A stretch of 54,535 bases of DNA from Pseudarthrobacter oxydans (GTDB lineage Bacteria > Actinomycetota > Actinomycetes > Actinomycetales > Micrococcaceae). A model generated the notes under the pieces. That model made no database searches, had not been told where the DNA came from, and worked only from the letters and a program-made list of their open reading frames with translations. The number at the start of each line of letters is the position of its first letter. Position 1 is the first letter of the stretch. The position numbers and the translations under genes were made by a program. Location of the stretch: positions 1 through 54,535 of the forward strand of contig NZ_JAUSSN010000017.1 of NCBI RefSeq assembly GCF_030812335.1, in the 5' to 3' direction. Below are positions 8,518 to 15,926 of this stretch, in pieces.

Positions 8518-8572
8518 GTTGTGGTGGCTGGACGCGTCGGGCTCCGTAGCGCCGTTGGTGTTGCGTGCTCAC
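8514..8572 (+). repeat. dispersed 58-bp repeat, copy 1
   Basis: This stretch (starting GTGAGTTGTGGTGGCTGG and ending GCGTGCTCAC) aligns without gaps to 28916-28973 at roughly 80 percent identity. Each copy abuts a truncated gene: IstA here, and an AAA ATPase lacking Walker A at the other site. It may be an IS end or a recombination hot spot. Confidence 0.65.
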
Positions 8573-8831
8573 GTCGCGGAAGGCCTGGCTGTCGGTTGGT
8601 CATGTAAGTTGCGGTTCTTTTCGCCATGAGATGTTCGGAAAGGAGGAAACCGCCGCCATGATGGACGTCGACTTCCAGCATGAGATCCGCCCCTTAGCAG
8701 TGGTTGTTCCGGGCTGGCCCGGTTCGGGCGGTCGACTCTTCATATCGGGGCGCAACCGGGTGCAAGACACACCTGTCCAGCCCGGACGGCAGCTCAAACA
8801 ATCCGGTTTGGGGCACCGAAGTGGGCGAATG

Positions 8832-9026
8832 GTGGGTGTGCACAATGTGCACACCCTGGGCTTCGGATCGGGTCGTACTGGTGTCCGACGGGGCCGGATT
8901 GCGGAGGTTTTCGGGGGAGTGGCGGAATTGCAGGGGCAGGAGTCCGGTTCGAGTCCCACCTCGGGCACAGTGTTTTCCCTGTTCAGGGGCTTGTGGGCCT
9001 CTGAGTGTGGACAAATGTTCACTTAT
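8832..9026 (+). repeat. palindrome / tRNA-Leu-remnant repeat, copy 1
   Basis: About 190 bp homologous to 13854-14047. Order: a perfect 10-bp palindrome around one central base at 8835-8855 (GGTGTGCACA-A-TGTGCACACC), a shared block with TCGGATCGGGTCGTAC, the tRNA-Leu remnant at 8912-8968, shared AGTGTTTTCC, then a weaker dyad near 9008-9025. The arrangement is kept in both copies while sequence between the landmarks has drifted. Confidence 0.7.
8912..8968 (+). pseudogene. decayed tRNA-Leu gene
   Basis: The stretch starts with GAGTGGCGGAATTG, the acceptor/D-arm of actinobacterial tRNA-Leu. It ends with GGTTCGAGTCCCACC TCGGGCAC, the 3' half of the T-arm plus acceptor strand. The anticodon arm, variable arm and 5' half of the T-stem are missing (57 bases against about 87), and the 5' acceptor no longer pairs. 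A terminator hairpin follows at 9027, as expected after a tRNA gene. Confidence 0.7.
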
Positions 9027-9049
9027 GGCCCCTTGGGGGCCCCTTTTTT
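9027..9049 (+). terminator. intrinsic terminator after the tRNA-Leu remnant
   Basis: GGCCCC and GGGGCC pair across a short TTG loop, followed by CC and six T residues. This is a textbook intrinsic terminator and probably belonged to the original tRNA transcription unit. Confidence 0.65.
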
Positions 9050-9320
9050 GTTGGTGGCCGGCTGTCTCCTTTCGGGGTTGGGTGGGTTGTCGCTGGCCAT
9101 CTGTTCATGGTGGGGATGGCCGCTCACTGCATCACCTGACGCTCGCTGGGGGAGCGGTGCTGCGTTGGCTGGTTTGTATTTCTTGGTGTCACGACTGTTC
9201 ATGGCGACGTTGCCGGGTAAGTACATGACCGTGTGCGTCTTGTTTACGGGTTCTGCGGGGCGTGGGGTGGCGGAACCTGGCCGATCCGGTCCAGGTCGGT
9301 CAGCCAATCCGGAGGATCCC

Positions 9321-9586
9321 ATGTCGCAACTGGCAATAGAGATGCTCGCGCTCTTCGGCCAAATGGAACGAACCTTCGCCATTGAACGCCCTGCCATGCG
9401 CGTGCCTCTGCTGCTGCTAAGGGTGAAAGGATCGGCCGGCCCAGCGTCGTTGATCCAGCAAATCTCGCCTACGCCGTGCGCCTTCGCGGCGAGGAGAATC
9501 AGTCCATCGCCGAAATCGGCCCATCCACGGGCATCACCCGCTCAGCCTCTACCGTCACCTGCCGCCCCGGCCACCGGAGACACTGA
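9321..9586 (+). pseudogene. serine recombinase (resolvase/invertase) C-terminal remnant, frameshifted
   Basis: From the ATG at 9321 one frame reads A-I-E-M-L-A-L-F-G-Q-M-E-R-T-F-A-I-E-R, the end of the resolvase catalytic domain and E-helix. After about base 9395 the homology moves to another frame: A-R-A-x-A-A-A-K-G-x-R-I-G-R-P-S-V-V-D, then S-I-A-E-I-G-x-S-T-G-I-T-R, the Hin-type helix-turn-helix, to a stop at 9584. The N-terminal half with the catalytic serine is missing. It is therefore dead through truncation and at least one frameshift. It most likely derives from a transposon resolvase. Confidence 0.8.
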
Positions 9587-9782
9587 CCCCCTGGGGTTTC
9601 CTGACCTGCGCTGGTAACGATCACTTTTCTGCGGATTTTGCCGTTCAGTGGGTGCCCCCATATCCCTCAGCATTGAGAGTTGGTCAGGTTCCCCCGGGTT
9701 TCCGAATGCAAGTCGTGCGCGGTGATAAATTGGTAAGCGTGCCACTGCCGAGAACGAAGAATGGGCTGAGCCTCGCCGGCAA

Positions 9783-9900
9783 GTGCCGATTCCCCAGAGC
9801 ACGCGCGCTCCACCGCTGTCCCTGCGTGAGGTGCAAAAACAGGCGACCCGCGAGAGGCTTATCGAGGCGGCAGCGGAAGAATTTCGGAACCGTCTGCATA
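9783..9900 (+). pseudogene. TetR-family regulator N-terminal remnant
   Basis: From the ATG at 9783 the frame reads S-L-R-E-V-Q-K-Q-A-T-R-E-R-L-I-E-A-A-A-E-E-F, the canonical opening of TetR-family DNA-binding domains (helix 1). After about residue 37 the expected helix-turn-helix (G-Y-x-x-T-T-V) is absent and the frame runs on into the Old Yellow Enzyme gene. A local TetR repressor of the enzyme may thus have been lost by a deletion that placed the enzyme about 100 bp downstream of the regulator start. Confidence 0.65.
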
Positions 9901-9995
9901 ATCCACTCGTTGACCAGGCCATTCCTCCTTACGCAATCGATTGGGTATGCGCCATCAAGATCCGCCGCGTCAACAAAAAATGTAAGGAAATTATC

Positions 9996-11099
9996 ATGAC
10001 GAACCTCAGCCCGCTCTGGTCACCCCTGCAGATCGGTTCCACACAGTTGCCCAGCCGCGTGGCCTTGGCCCCGATGACTCGCATCAGTGCAACTGAGGAT
10101 GGGCTGGTGACCGAGAAGATGGTCTCCTACTACGAGGCTTTTGCCCGGGGCGGCTTCGCCCTGCTGATCACTGAAGGGATCTACCCCGACACCGCTTACA
10201 GCCAGGGCTACTTGTACCAGCCGGGCCTTGCCACGGATGAACAGGCCCGGTCCTGGGCTACGGTTGTCGACGCCGTCCATGCAGCCGGGTCCACGATATT
10301 CGCCCAGCTCATGCACGCCGGGTCCCAGGCGCAGGGTAACCGCTTCAAAGACAGCACGATCGGTCCCTCCGCGGTCGCCCCTAAGGGGGAGCAGCTGGAC
10401 TTCTACCGTGGCGAGGGCCCCTACCGGGTACCCTCGGAAATCACCCGGGAGCAGATGGAGGAAGTTCGCAAGGGCTTCGTAGCCGCCGCGCTGCGCGCCA
10501 AGGAGGCCGGTTTCGACGGTGTGGAAATCCACGGAGCCAACGGCTACCTGCTGGACCAGTTCCTCACGGACTACCTCAATCTCCGCACCGACGAGTACGG
10601 AGGATCCGCCCGGAACCGCGTGCGCTTCCCCGCGGAAATCGCCCGCGCTGTGCGCGAGGCCGTCGGGCCGGACATGACGGTCGGCATCCGGATTTCCCAG
10701 TCCAAGGTCAGTGACCACGACCACCGGTGGGCTGGCGGGGCCGAGGAAGCGGAACTCATCTTCTCCACCCTGGCCGCCACGGGCGTCGACTTCCTCCACA
10801 CCACCGAGTACAAGGCCTACGCCCCGGCCTTTGGCGACCATGGGCCCTCGCTGGCCGCCCTGGCCAAGCAGCACTCCGGGCTGCCGGTGATCGCTAACGG
10901 CCATCTGGATGACCCCGAGACTGCCGTATCAATGCTGGTTGACCATGCCGCCGATGTGGTGGCCCTGGGCAAGGCGGCACTGGGCAACAGGGACTGGCCC
11001 GACCGGGTCAAGAACGGCCGACCCCTTGATGAGCTGGACGCGAGCCTGTTTGCCCCGGTGGCCGACGTCAAGGACTGGGAGTTGGAACTGCTCTCCTGA
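9996..11099 (+). CDS. Old Yellow Enzyme-type NADH:flavin oxidoreductase
   Basis: 367 residues from the ATG at 9996, which has AAGGAA 7 bases upstream; the frame is open further 5' only because it runs through the TetR remnant. The protein begins W-S-P-L-Q-I-G and continues R-V-A-L-A-P-M-T-R, the FMN-binding first strand. The active-site motif is seen as V-E-I-H-G-A-N-G-Y-L-L-D-Q-F-L, where His and Asn bind the substrate carbonyl. It is followed by the Y-G-G-S-x-x-N-R-x-R-F flavin loop. Members reduce activated C=C bonds with NAD(P)H; some reduce nitrate esters. Physiological substrate unknown. A regulatory link to electrophile stress is inferred from the neighbouring TetR remnant. Confidence 0.92.
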   Translation: MTNLSPLWSPLQIGSTQLPSRVALAPMTRISATEDGLVTEKMVSYYEAFARGGFALLITEGIYPDTAYSQGYLYQPGLATDEQARSWATVVDAVHAAGSTIFAQLMHAGSQAQGNRFKDSTIGPSAVAPKGEQLDFYRGEGPYRVPSEITREQMEEVRKGFVAAALRAKEAGFDGVEIHGANGYLLDQFLTDYLNLRTDEYGGSARNRVRFPAEIARAVREAVGPDMTVGIRISQSKVSDHDHRWAGGAEEAELIFSTLAATGVDFLHTTEYKAYAPAFGDHGPSLAALAKQHSGLPVIANGHLDDPETAVSMLVDHAADVVALGKAALGNRDWPDRVKNGRPLDELDASLFAPVADVKDWELELLS

Positions 11100-11261
11100 C
11101 CCTCCGCAGTGCCCCTGTCTCCTCGACCGTTGAGTCCAGCACGACCGGTCAAGGGCAGGGCACTTACGAGATGTTGCCAATCACTTTTCTCTGCCGGCAC
11201 AGAGCTCCCGGGATTACCATCCAGCTTGAAGTCAGCATCATCGTGCCCGAGGAAGTGAGTC

Positions 11262-11525
11262 ATGCTCGACGATACGGACCTCCTGCAGGCGCTGCGGCGT
11301 CACTGGGAGTTCTCAGGCAAGGACGAGGACATCGCCCACGAGAGTTGAAAACCTGATCAGCTACGACGGAGCGCCATGGATGTTCGCCCTCAGCCTGATG
11401 GAGTTCAGGGGCGACCCTGTTGCTCACGAGCGGATCTACATCATGGATGGGGCTGGGATGCAGCAGAGTGGCGCTCCCCCTGGCGCGCCAAGGAGCCTGC
11501 AGACCCGCCCCCGCCGCACCCCTGA
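11262..11525 (+). pseudogene. NTF2-like (SnoaL-type) protein, internally deleted and frameshifted
   Basis: An ATG with GAGGAAG upstream starts L-D-D-T-D-L-L-Q-A-L-R-R-H-W-E-F-S-G, a typical NTF2-like opening, but the frame stops after 28 codons. In a second frame the family resumes with E-N-L-I-S-Y-D-G-A-P-W-M-F-A-L-S-L-M-E-F and E-R-I-Y-I-M-D-G. In a third frame it ends A-A-E-W-R-S-P-W-R-A-K-E-P-A-D before a stop at 11523. About 45 codons from the middle of the domain are missing. The reading of deletion plus two frame changes is my inference from remembered family sequences. Confidence 0.75.
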
Positions 11526-11759
11526 CTCAACAGTTGTGCTCGCTCTCTGACGCACACCGAGGACCATTGGGCCAAGCCGGAAGCGTGATGCCGGCAGTAT
11601 CGATGAAACCGTCTGGGCACCCAACGAAGCGCGCCGCCCAGACTGGCCATTGCTCTCGATCAGATAAATGCGCCGTTCTGGAGAAAACCGACCGCCAGGT
11701 TTACGACACGCGCACCGCTTTCCCAGACATCACCAGCGGCCGGTGCCACCATCGAAGGT

Positions 11760-12050
11760 ATGAGCGCTCCAACGGTGGAAGCAGCGATCAATGACCTCCT
11801 GGACTGGGCCTGGCAGGCAGTCGAAGAGCTCCTCGGGAAGCGTGGCCTCCTGGGCGCCGGGCTCGTCGTTGAGGACTACACCGGCATCATGTCCTGGCTT
11901 GAACGAGCGACCAGATACACCGTGGTGCATTCACCGTCGGTGGCGGTGCTGTTTGTGGACACCTTCCCGGTCGATGCCATCCTCTTCCACCGCGACCTCC
12001 TCGGTTCCGACGATCCGAAGTCCTACTTCACCCTCCAGCCGCGGACGTAG
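11760..12050 (+). CDS. small hypothetical protein
   Basis: A 96-residue frame with coding-like composition: an amphipathic N-terminal helix (A-A-I-N-D-L-L-D-W-A-W-Q-A-V-E-E-L-L) followed by a compact region with L-V-V-E-D-Y-T-G-I and V-A-V-L-F-V-D-T-F-P-V-D-A-I-L-F. No ribosome site stands out before the ATG and I recognise no family. It lies between an NTF2 pseudogene and a short paralogous peptide, in debris, so it may itself be the surviving part of a larger gene. Confidence 0.4.
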   Translation: MSAPTVEAAINDLLDWAWQAVEELLGKRGLLGAGLVVEDYTGIMSWLERATRYTVVHSPSVAVLFVDTFPVDAILFHRDLLGSDDPKSYFTLQPRT

Positions 12051-12129
12051 AGTGCGAGACCCAGCGCCGACCGGTGCGTGGCCTGCAGCGCGTCGACTGG
12101 CACACAAACCCGGCCGTGCCGTATGAATG

Positions 12130-12303
12130 ATGGCTATGACGACCATGATCGAAGATCCGCCTCTCCACGCGCCCGACGACAGTGATGCCGCGCGGGCCCA
12201 CCGTGCGCTTTTCTCGGACCCCGACGTCGCGGAGGCACCAGCCGCGCGCGACTTTGACACAGCCCTGGCCGCCCAGGCTCCGGTTTTCTCCAGCCCCTCC
12301 TGA
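12130..12303 (+). CDS. 57-residue protein, paralogue of a remnant at 17282
   Basis: From the ATG at 12130 (or 12136) the frame encodes 57 residues, acidic and Ala-rich, with a core A-A-R-A-H-R-A-L-F-S-D-P and an end A-A-Q-A-P-V-F-S-S-P. The same core and end recur at 17282-17410, and homology continues about 20 bases past both stops. Conservation of the reading frame over the two copies suggests a real short protein or a domain end. I do not know its family. A ribosome site is not obvious. Confidence 0.45.
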   Translation: MAMTTMIEDPPLHAPDDSDAARAHRALFSDPDVAEAPAARDFDTALAAQAPVFSSPS

Positions 12304-12513
12304 TCCCCGGCGCCGCGGGAGTATTCTGACCGCCATCGGCGGCGAAGAACAATCGCCACCCCGGAAACACGTCCACGAAGGCGTCTCCTTCTACACCGGC
12401 GGCAGGTCATCACGTCGCACCTAACGGATCTTCTGTCCGCTGTGGCAGAGGGCGCCTGATACCGGCTGGGCGGGGGAATTCCGTTCCGCAAGGTTTCTGG
12501 CGCAGAATACAGA

Positions 12514-12545
12514 GCTGCCGCGGCCCCCGCTTTGGGGAGCACGGC
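12514..12545. repeat. REP-like hairpin, copy 1
   Basis: GCTGCCG, CCCC, GGGG and CGGC form an imperfect hairpin with a TTT loop. The same layout (AGAGCTGCCGC, then CCCC / GGGG, then AGC-CGGC) recurs at 13791-13820, flanking the PuuD-like gene on either side. Confidence 0.5.
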
Positions 12546-12615
12546 TGAAATGCTCTGGACTGGTGAAAAGTGGTGTGTGCATTTGCGCCCTATGGCTCAG
12601 GGGGTCAGGTAGGAG

Positions 12616-13419
12616 TTAGCTAGCAGCCATTTCGTTGGCGAACTCCAGGGACTGGACAGCAGCCGGGCGAAGCCGCGACAGCATCTTGGCGCTGGCTGCC
12701 TCCACGAATCCGTGGAACAGCGCTTTCTCTTCCGCGAGCTGTTCCGGGTGCCACTGCACCCCCACGCAGAAGCGTGTGCCGGGATGCTCAATTGCTTCGA
12801 CTATCTTGTCTTGACTCCACGCGGTGGCGATGAGCCCTTCGCCAAGGCGGTCCACGGCCTGGTGGTGTGAGACTGGAACGGCATCCAGTGCGTCAGTCCC
12901 CAGGAGCCGGCCAAGCAGGGAATCGGGCCGGATGTCGACACGGATGCCATTGAACTGGTAGCCGCCCAGCTGGTAATGCCCGGTTCCCAGGGCGTCGGGA
13001 AGGTGCTGGTGCAGGGTGCCGCCGAGGGTGACGTTGAGTACCTGTTCACCCCTGCAGATGCAGAGAAGAGGGACGTCCTGGCGGATCGCTTCAAGGATCA
13101 GGGCGGCTTCCCACTCGTCGCGTTCCAGCCGGGGAGAGTCCGTTTCCGGGTGCGGCTCCTGGCCGTATCGGGTCGGATCCACGTCCCAGCCACCGGGAAT
13201 GACCAGCCCGTCCAGCCTGCTGACCAGGTGCTCGATCATGTCCCCGGCCGTGGGCTGCGGCGGGAGAAGGATCGGAACGGCGCCGGCGTCAAGGATAGGC
13301 GTGAGATATTTTTCGGGGAGGAATGCGGCGCGCACGTTGCCGCAGCCGTCGGTGCCGGCCTGCTCAAGATATGTGGTCAGGCCAATGATCGGTTTGATTG
13401 CGGTGTCTGCGGCATCCAT
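12616..13419 (-). CDS. gamma-glutamyl-gamma-aminobutyrate hydrolase family protein (class I glutamine amidotransferase-like, PuuD type)
   Basis: 267 residues. The nucleophile elbow L-C-I-C-R-G-E-Q-V-L-N-V places the catalytic Cys at residue 122, and V-Q-W-H-P-E-Q near 222-228 supplies the His and Glu of the triad. P-I-I-G-L-T-T-Y opens the protein as in PuuD, and P-G-G-W-D-V-D-P is the oxyanion region. The family hydrolyses gamma-glutamyl-GABA to GABA in putrescine catabolism. That reaction here is inference, though an aldehyde dehydrogenase of the succinate-semialdehyde type ends at base 285. The ATG at 13419 is preferred over the one two codons upstream because AAAGGAC lies 6 bases before it and touches the earlier one. 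Confidence 0.88.
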   Translation of the reverse strand: MDAADTAIKPIIGLTTYLEQAGTDGCGNVRAAFLPEKYLTPILDAGAVPILLPPQPTAGDMIEHLVSRLDGLVIPGGWDVDPTRYGQEPHPETDSPRLERDEWEAALILEAIRQDVPLLCICRGEQVLNVTLGGTLHQHLPDALGTGHYQLGGYQFNGIRVDIRPDSLLGRLLGTDALDAVPVSHHQAVDRLGEGLIATAWSQDKIVEAIEHPGTRFCVGVQWHPEQLAEEKALFHGFVEAASAKMLSRLRPAAVQSLEFANEMAAS

Positions 13420-13425
13420 GCACAT

Positions 13426-13790
13426 GTCCTTTCGGGAGAACTCCTACTGCAAGGCTACGAAGGGCATGTGTACTCCGTGTTACAGAGCCGTCACTATTGC
13501 GTGTCCATGCCAGGACGCCCACCAGTTCATGGCCGCGGCAGGTACTAACAGCATCCTGTTCCCGCTCAACCCGACGCTGGCTGGGTTAAATCAGATCGGT
13601 CTACAGGGACCCACAGAATCTTTGAAATCGCAGGCGGGTCATGCGATTTTCCGATTTCAGTCGATGAAAGGGTCTGAAGGGAGAGTGAACGGCCAGTGAC
13701 AGATCTTGAATCCGCGCATGTGCTGCAACATCAGGGTCCGCAGCCGGGTGCCGGGCAGACGCGTGCGCAAGTCTCGTTGGCACACACAGA
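13426..13790. other. gap with no supported gene
   Basis: It lies upstream of the PuuD-like gene, so it should hold its promoter. A run near 13620-13660 is AT-richer (GAAATCG and TTCCGATTTC) and could be regulatory, but no clear box or operator is visible. Confidence 0.4.
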
Positions 13791-13820
13791 GCTGCCGCAC
13801 CCCAGGTTGGGGAGCGCGGC
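13791..13820. repeat. REP-like hairpin, copy 2
   Basis: GCTGCCGC, then CCCC-AGGTT-GGGG, then AGCGCGGC form an imperfect hairpin that matches copy 1 at 12514-12545 in layout and most bases. Confidence 0.5.
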
Positions 13821-13853
13821 GGTCGCTCTGCGTTACTCAAAATCTGTCAGAAA

Positions 13854-14047
13854 GGGGTGTGGACAATGTCCACAGTTTCAGCGTCGGATCGGGTCGTACA
13901 TCGATCGGATCGGGCCGGATTCCGTTTGTTTCCGAGGGAACCCAGTGTTCTCAAGGGCTGGAATGCGGTTCGAGTCCCACCTCGGGCACAGTGTTTCCGC
14001 AGGTCAGAGGCCATTTTGGTGTTTTTCCGTGTGCACATTGTGCACAC
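13854..14047 (+). repeat. palindrome / tRNA-Leu-remnant repeat, copy 2
   Basis: Homologous to 8832-9026. It opens with the palindrome TGTGGACA-A-TGTCCACA at 13858-13874, shares TCGGATCGGGTCGTAC and GGGCCGGATT, and carries only the 3' end of the tRNA-Leu (GGTTCGAGTCCCACC TCGGGCAC at 13967-13989). It closes with the perfect palindrome GTGTGCACA-T-TGTGCACAC at 14029-14047. Confidence 0.7.
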
Positions 14048-14178
14048 TCTCGCCCTCTGATCTGATGTTCCGGGTGTGTGGGGTCCCGGAACGGCCTATT
14101 CGGTTGTGTGGGGGAGCGGCTGCCTACGGCGGACCGGGTACCGCCCTGTGGGGTCTCTTCTGGGTGTTCATCCTCGTT

Positions 14179-14354
14179 CGTCCTTCGGTCGGGTTTTCGC
14201 TTTCACCCACTTCATGGTGGCTGGGGCCGCGTACAACATGATTTGCTGATTATTCTTTAGATCGACCGAGTGTTGCGGCCGGTCCAGCATTCCCGCTCTG
14301 ATACCTGTTCATGCAGGAATGCGGGGGGAACGGCATGACATGGCCACTGATCTG
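14179..14354 (+). repeat. dispersed 140-175-bp repeat, copy 1
   Basis: It matches 46022-46159 except for a roughly 38-base AT-rich insertion after GGGGCCGCG. The strongest block, GCTCTGATACCTGTTCATGC onward through GGAACGGCATGACA, is essentially identical. No coding sense is evident in either copy. Confidence 0.7.
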
Positions 14355-14707
14355 TCCGTGCCGCCGAGTATCCGCTCCAAGCCGAAACACGCCTGGCAAG
14401 GCTCAAGACCACTGCCGCGGCGATTTCCCGGGCGTCGCACTTATGGGCGATGTACGTAATGCCTTTCCAGAACCTACGGACCCCGGAGTAGGGCACGGGT
14501 CACATGTGACCGGAATCCTTGCTGCGAGGTATGTCGTCGGGAGGACAGGGGAGCGGGGTACCCACCGGACGCCGCCAACCATTTCGGCGTCTGCGTCCAA
14601 GGCCGCAGTACGCGACGGCAGGAGGCGGGATGCAGAGCTCTTCGGCATGGTGGCAGAAGGGACACCCGCCGGCGGATACCGAGGCGGAGGGCTCGCTAGC
14701 CGCCGGT
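14355..14707. other. degenerate region upstream of the SpvB remnant
   Basis: A 299-codon frame spans this area and the SpvB remnant, but its composition is not protein-like here and it has no ribosome site. It may include further-decayed toxin sequence that I cannot recognise. Confidence 0.35.
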
Positions 14708-15117
14708 CAGAGTCGGGCGCCCTCGATCCAGTTGCCGAAGGGTGGCGGAGCGATCAGGGAATTGGCGAGAAGTTCGGGGCGAATCCCGTGACCGGGACGG
14801 GGTCGATGACAGTTGCCGATTGCAGCGATCCCGTGACGTTCGGGATTCGGGCCGCAGCTCTCATTACTCCGGGGCCGGCAACGGACCGTTTGGCTTCGGG
14901 TGGAGCTTGTCGTTGCCGACGGTCGTCCGAAAGACGGAGCGGGGGTTGCCGCAATACCCGGGACGCCGATGAGTCCGACGTGTACGTCGCCTCGGGCGCC
15001 GAGGAGCTGGTGCCCTTCCGGCAGTATGATGCCGGCGCGGATGCCGTGACCTGCGCGCGGATTGCCTTCACAATCGCCCGAACCCGCGGTGCCCCCTCCA
15101 TCACCGGGCTTACCGGG
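14708..15117 (+). pseudogene. SpvB / Tc-toxin B-subunit N-terminal remnant, multiply frameshifted
   Basis: The SpvB N-terminal domain can be followed through three frames. First comes S-I-Q-L-P-K-G-G-G-A-I-R, then G-E-K-F-G-A-N-P-V-T-G-T-G-S-M-T-V. Next, in another frame, is Y-S-G-A-G-N-G-P-F-G-F-G-W-S-L-S-L-P plus R-K-T-E-R-G-L-P-Q-Y, and finally D-A-D-E-S-D-V-Y and S-G-A-E-E-L-V-P. This is the diagnostic start of SpvB and of the TcB component of insecticidal toxin complexes, where it forms part of the hollow shell that carries the toxic C-terminus. Only about 130 of the more than 1,000 expected codons remain. No TcA or TcC component is visible nearby. Confidence 0.82.
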
Positions 15118-15206
15118 GACTTGGCAACGCGTAGGAAGGACGACTTCCGTCTACCCGGAAGGTGCGTCCGGAGGGGATCCCGCGCCCGGAGGTGGAGTCA
15201 CCTGCC

Positions 15207-15926
15207 CTAGCCTGCATAGGCGGGGATGAACAGGAACGGCCGAGGGTGGGGGAAGGAATCCCTGAGGCCACTTAGTGCGCGAGTCATAGCAAACACACCA
15301 TTGAGGTTGGCGGTCTCCAGCCCCCGCGCGGCGGTCAAGTCCACGTTCTTGAGGAAAGCTCCCTCCAGGTTGGCCCTATCCATGTTGGCTTCGACCAGGA
15401 TGGCGTCCTCTATCTTGGCATCCACGAGGACCGCCTCGGCGAAGTTCGCCTTTTCCGCCCGGAATGACACGAACCCTGATTGCCACAAATAGGCCCTGCT
15501 GAAATTCGCCTCCTTCGCGGCCACGTTGTCGAATGAGCCATGCTGGATGTCGGCTCCGACGAACTGCGCCTTGCTCAGGTTTGAGGCCGCAAAATCGGCT
15601 TTTGAAAGCCTCAGTAAGGAGAGGTTCATTCCTCGCAGATCAAGTCCCCCGAAGGGTTTCAAGAGATCCTCGTTGAGTTCGGAATGCTCCCTCACAAATC
15701 TGAGACTTTCGAGACGCTGCTCACGGTCAGAGCGCTGGTTGTCAACCCCGAGCTGTATCCCCGTGAAAAGCAGACCAAGCACTGCCACGGTGACGACGTC
15801 CCGGATGATCCAGTGCGGCTCACGGGTTCCGTGACTGGCTGCCTCTTGCACGCGCCTAGCCCTACCCCGGATAGCCCAGAGCGGTTCACGGGGCCTGGTG
15901 CGGGCCGTTCCCACGCGCCTGGACAT
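15207..15926 (-). CDS. membrane-anchored pentapeptide-repeat protein
   Basis: 239 residues from the ATG at 15926. The N-terminal 40 residues are basic, then one membrane helix follows (V-T-V-A-V-L-G-L-L-F-T-G-I-Q-L-G-V). From about residue 90 come pentapeptide repeats of the A(D/N)LXX type: L-D-L-R-G-M-N-L-S-L, A-D-F-A-A-S-N-L-S-K-A-Q-F, A-N-F-S-R-A-Y-L, A-N-F-A-E-A-V-L, A-N-M-D-R-A-N-L-E-G-A-F-L. These form a right-handed four-sided beta helix. Function varies between members (gyrase protection, scaffolding) and cannot be assigned. The frame is open 61 codons further upstream; that extension is basic and low complexity and I reject it. Divergent from the following region. Confidence 0.85.
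   Translation of the reverse strand: MSRRVGTARTRPREPLWAIRGRARRVQEAASHGTREPHWIIRDVVTVAVLGLLFTGIQLGVDNQRSDREQRLESLRFVREHSELNEDLLKPFGGLDLRGMNLSLLRLSKADFAASNLSKAQFVGADIQHGSFDNVAAKEANFSRAYLWQSGFVSFRAEKANFAEAVLVDAKIEDAILVEANMDRANLEGAFLKNVDLTAARGLETANLNGVFAMTRALSGLRDSFPHPRPFLFIPAYAG

Noticed and set aside
8565..9617. 350-codon plus-strand frame over the tRNA-Leu remnant and resolvase remnant
   Set aside because: It runs through a tRNA scrap, a terminator and only part of the resolvase frame, so it cannot be one gene.
8514..14354. The tRNA-Leu 3' ends at 8946 and 13967 as attL/attR of an integrated element
   Set aside because: Homology extends about 110 bases upstream of the tRNA part, there is no integrase between the copies, and the inner genes are ordinary metabolic ones; a duplicated repeat explains it better.
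14311..15210. 299-codon frame read as a single hypothetical protein
   Set aside because: Only two pieces of it match the SpvB domain; the remainder of that domain is in other frames, so it is a pseudogene track and not a gene.
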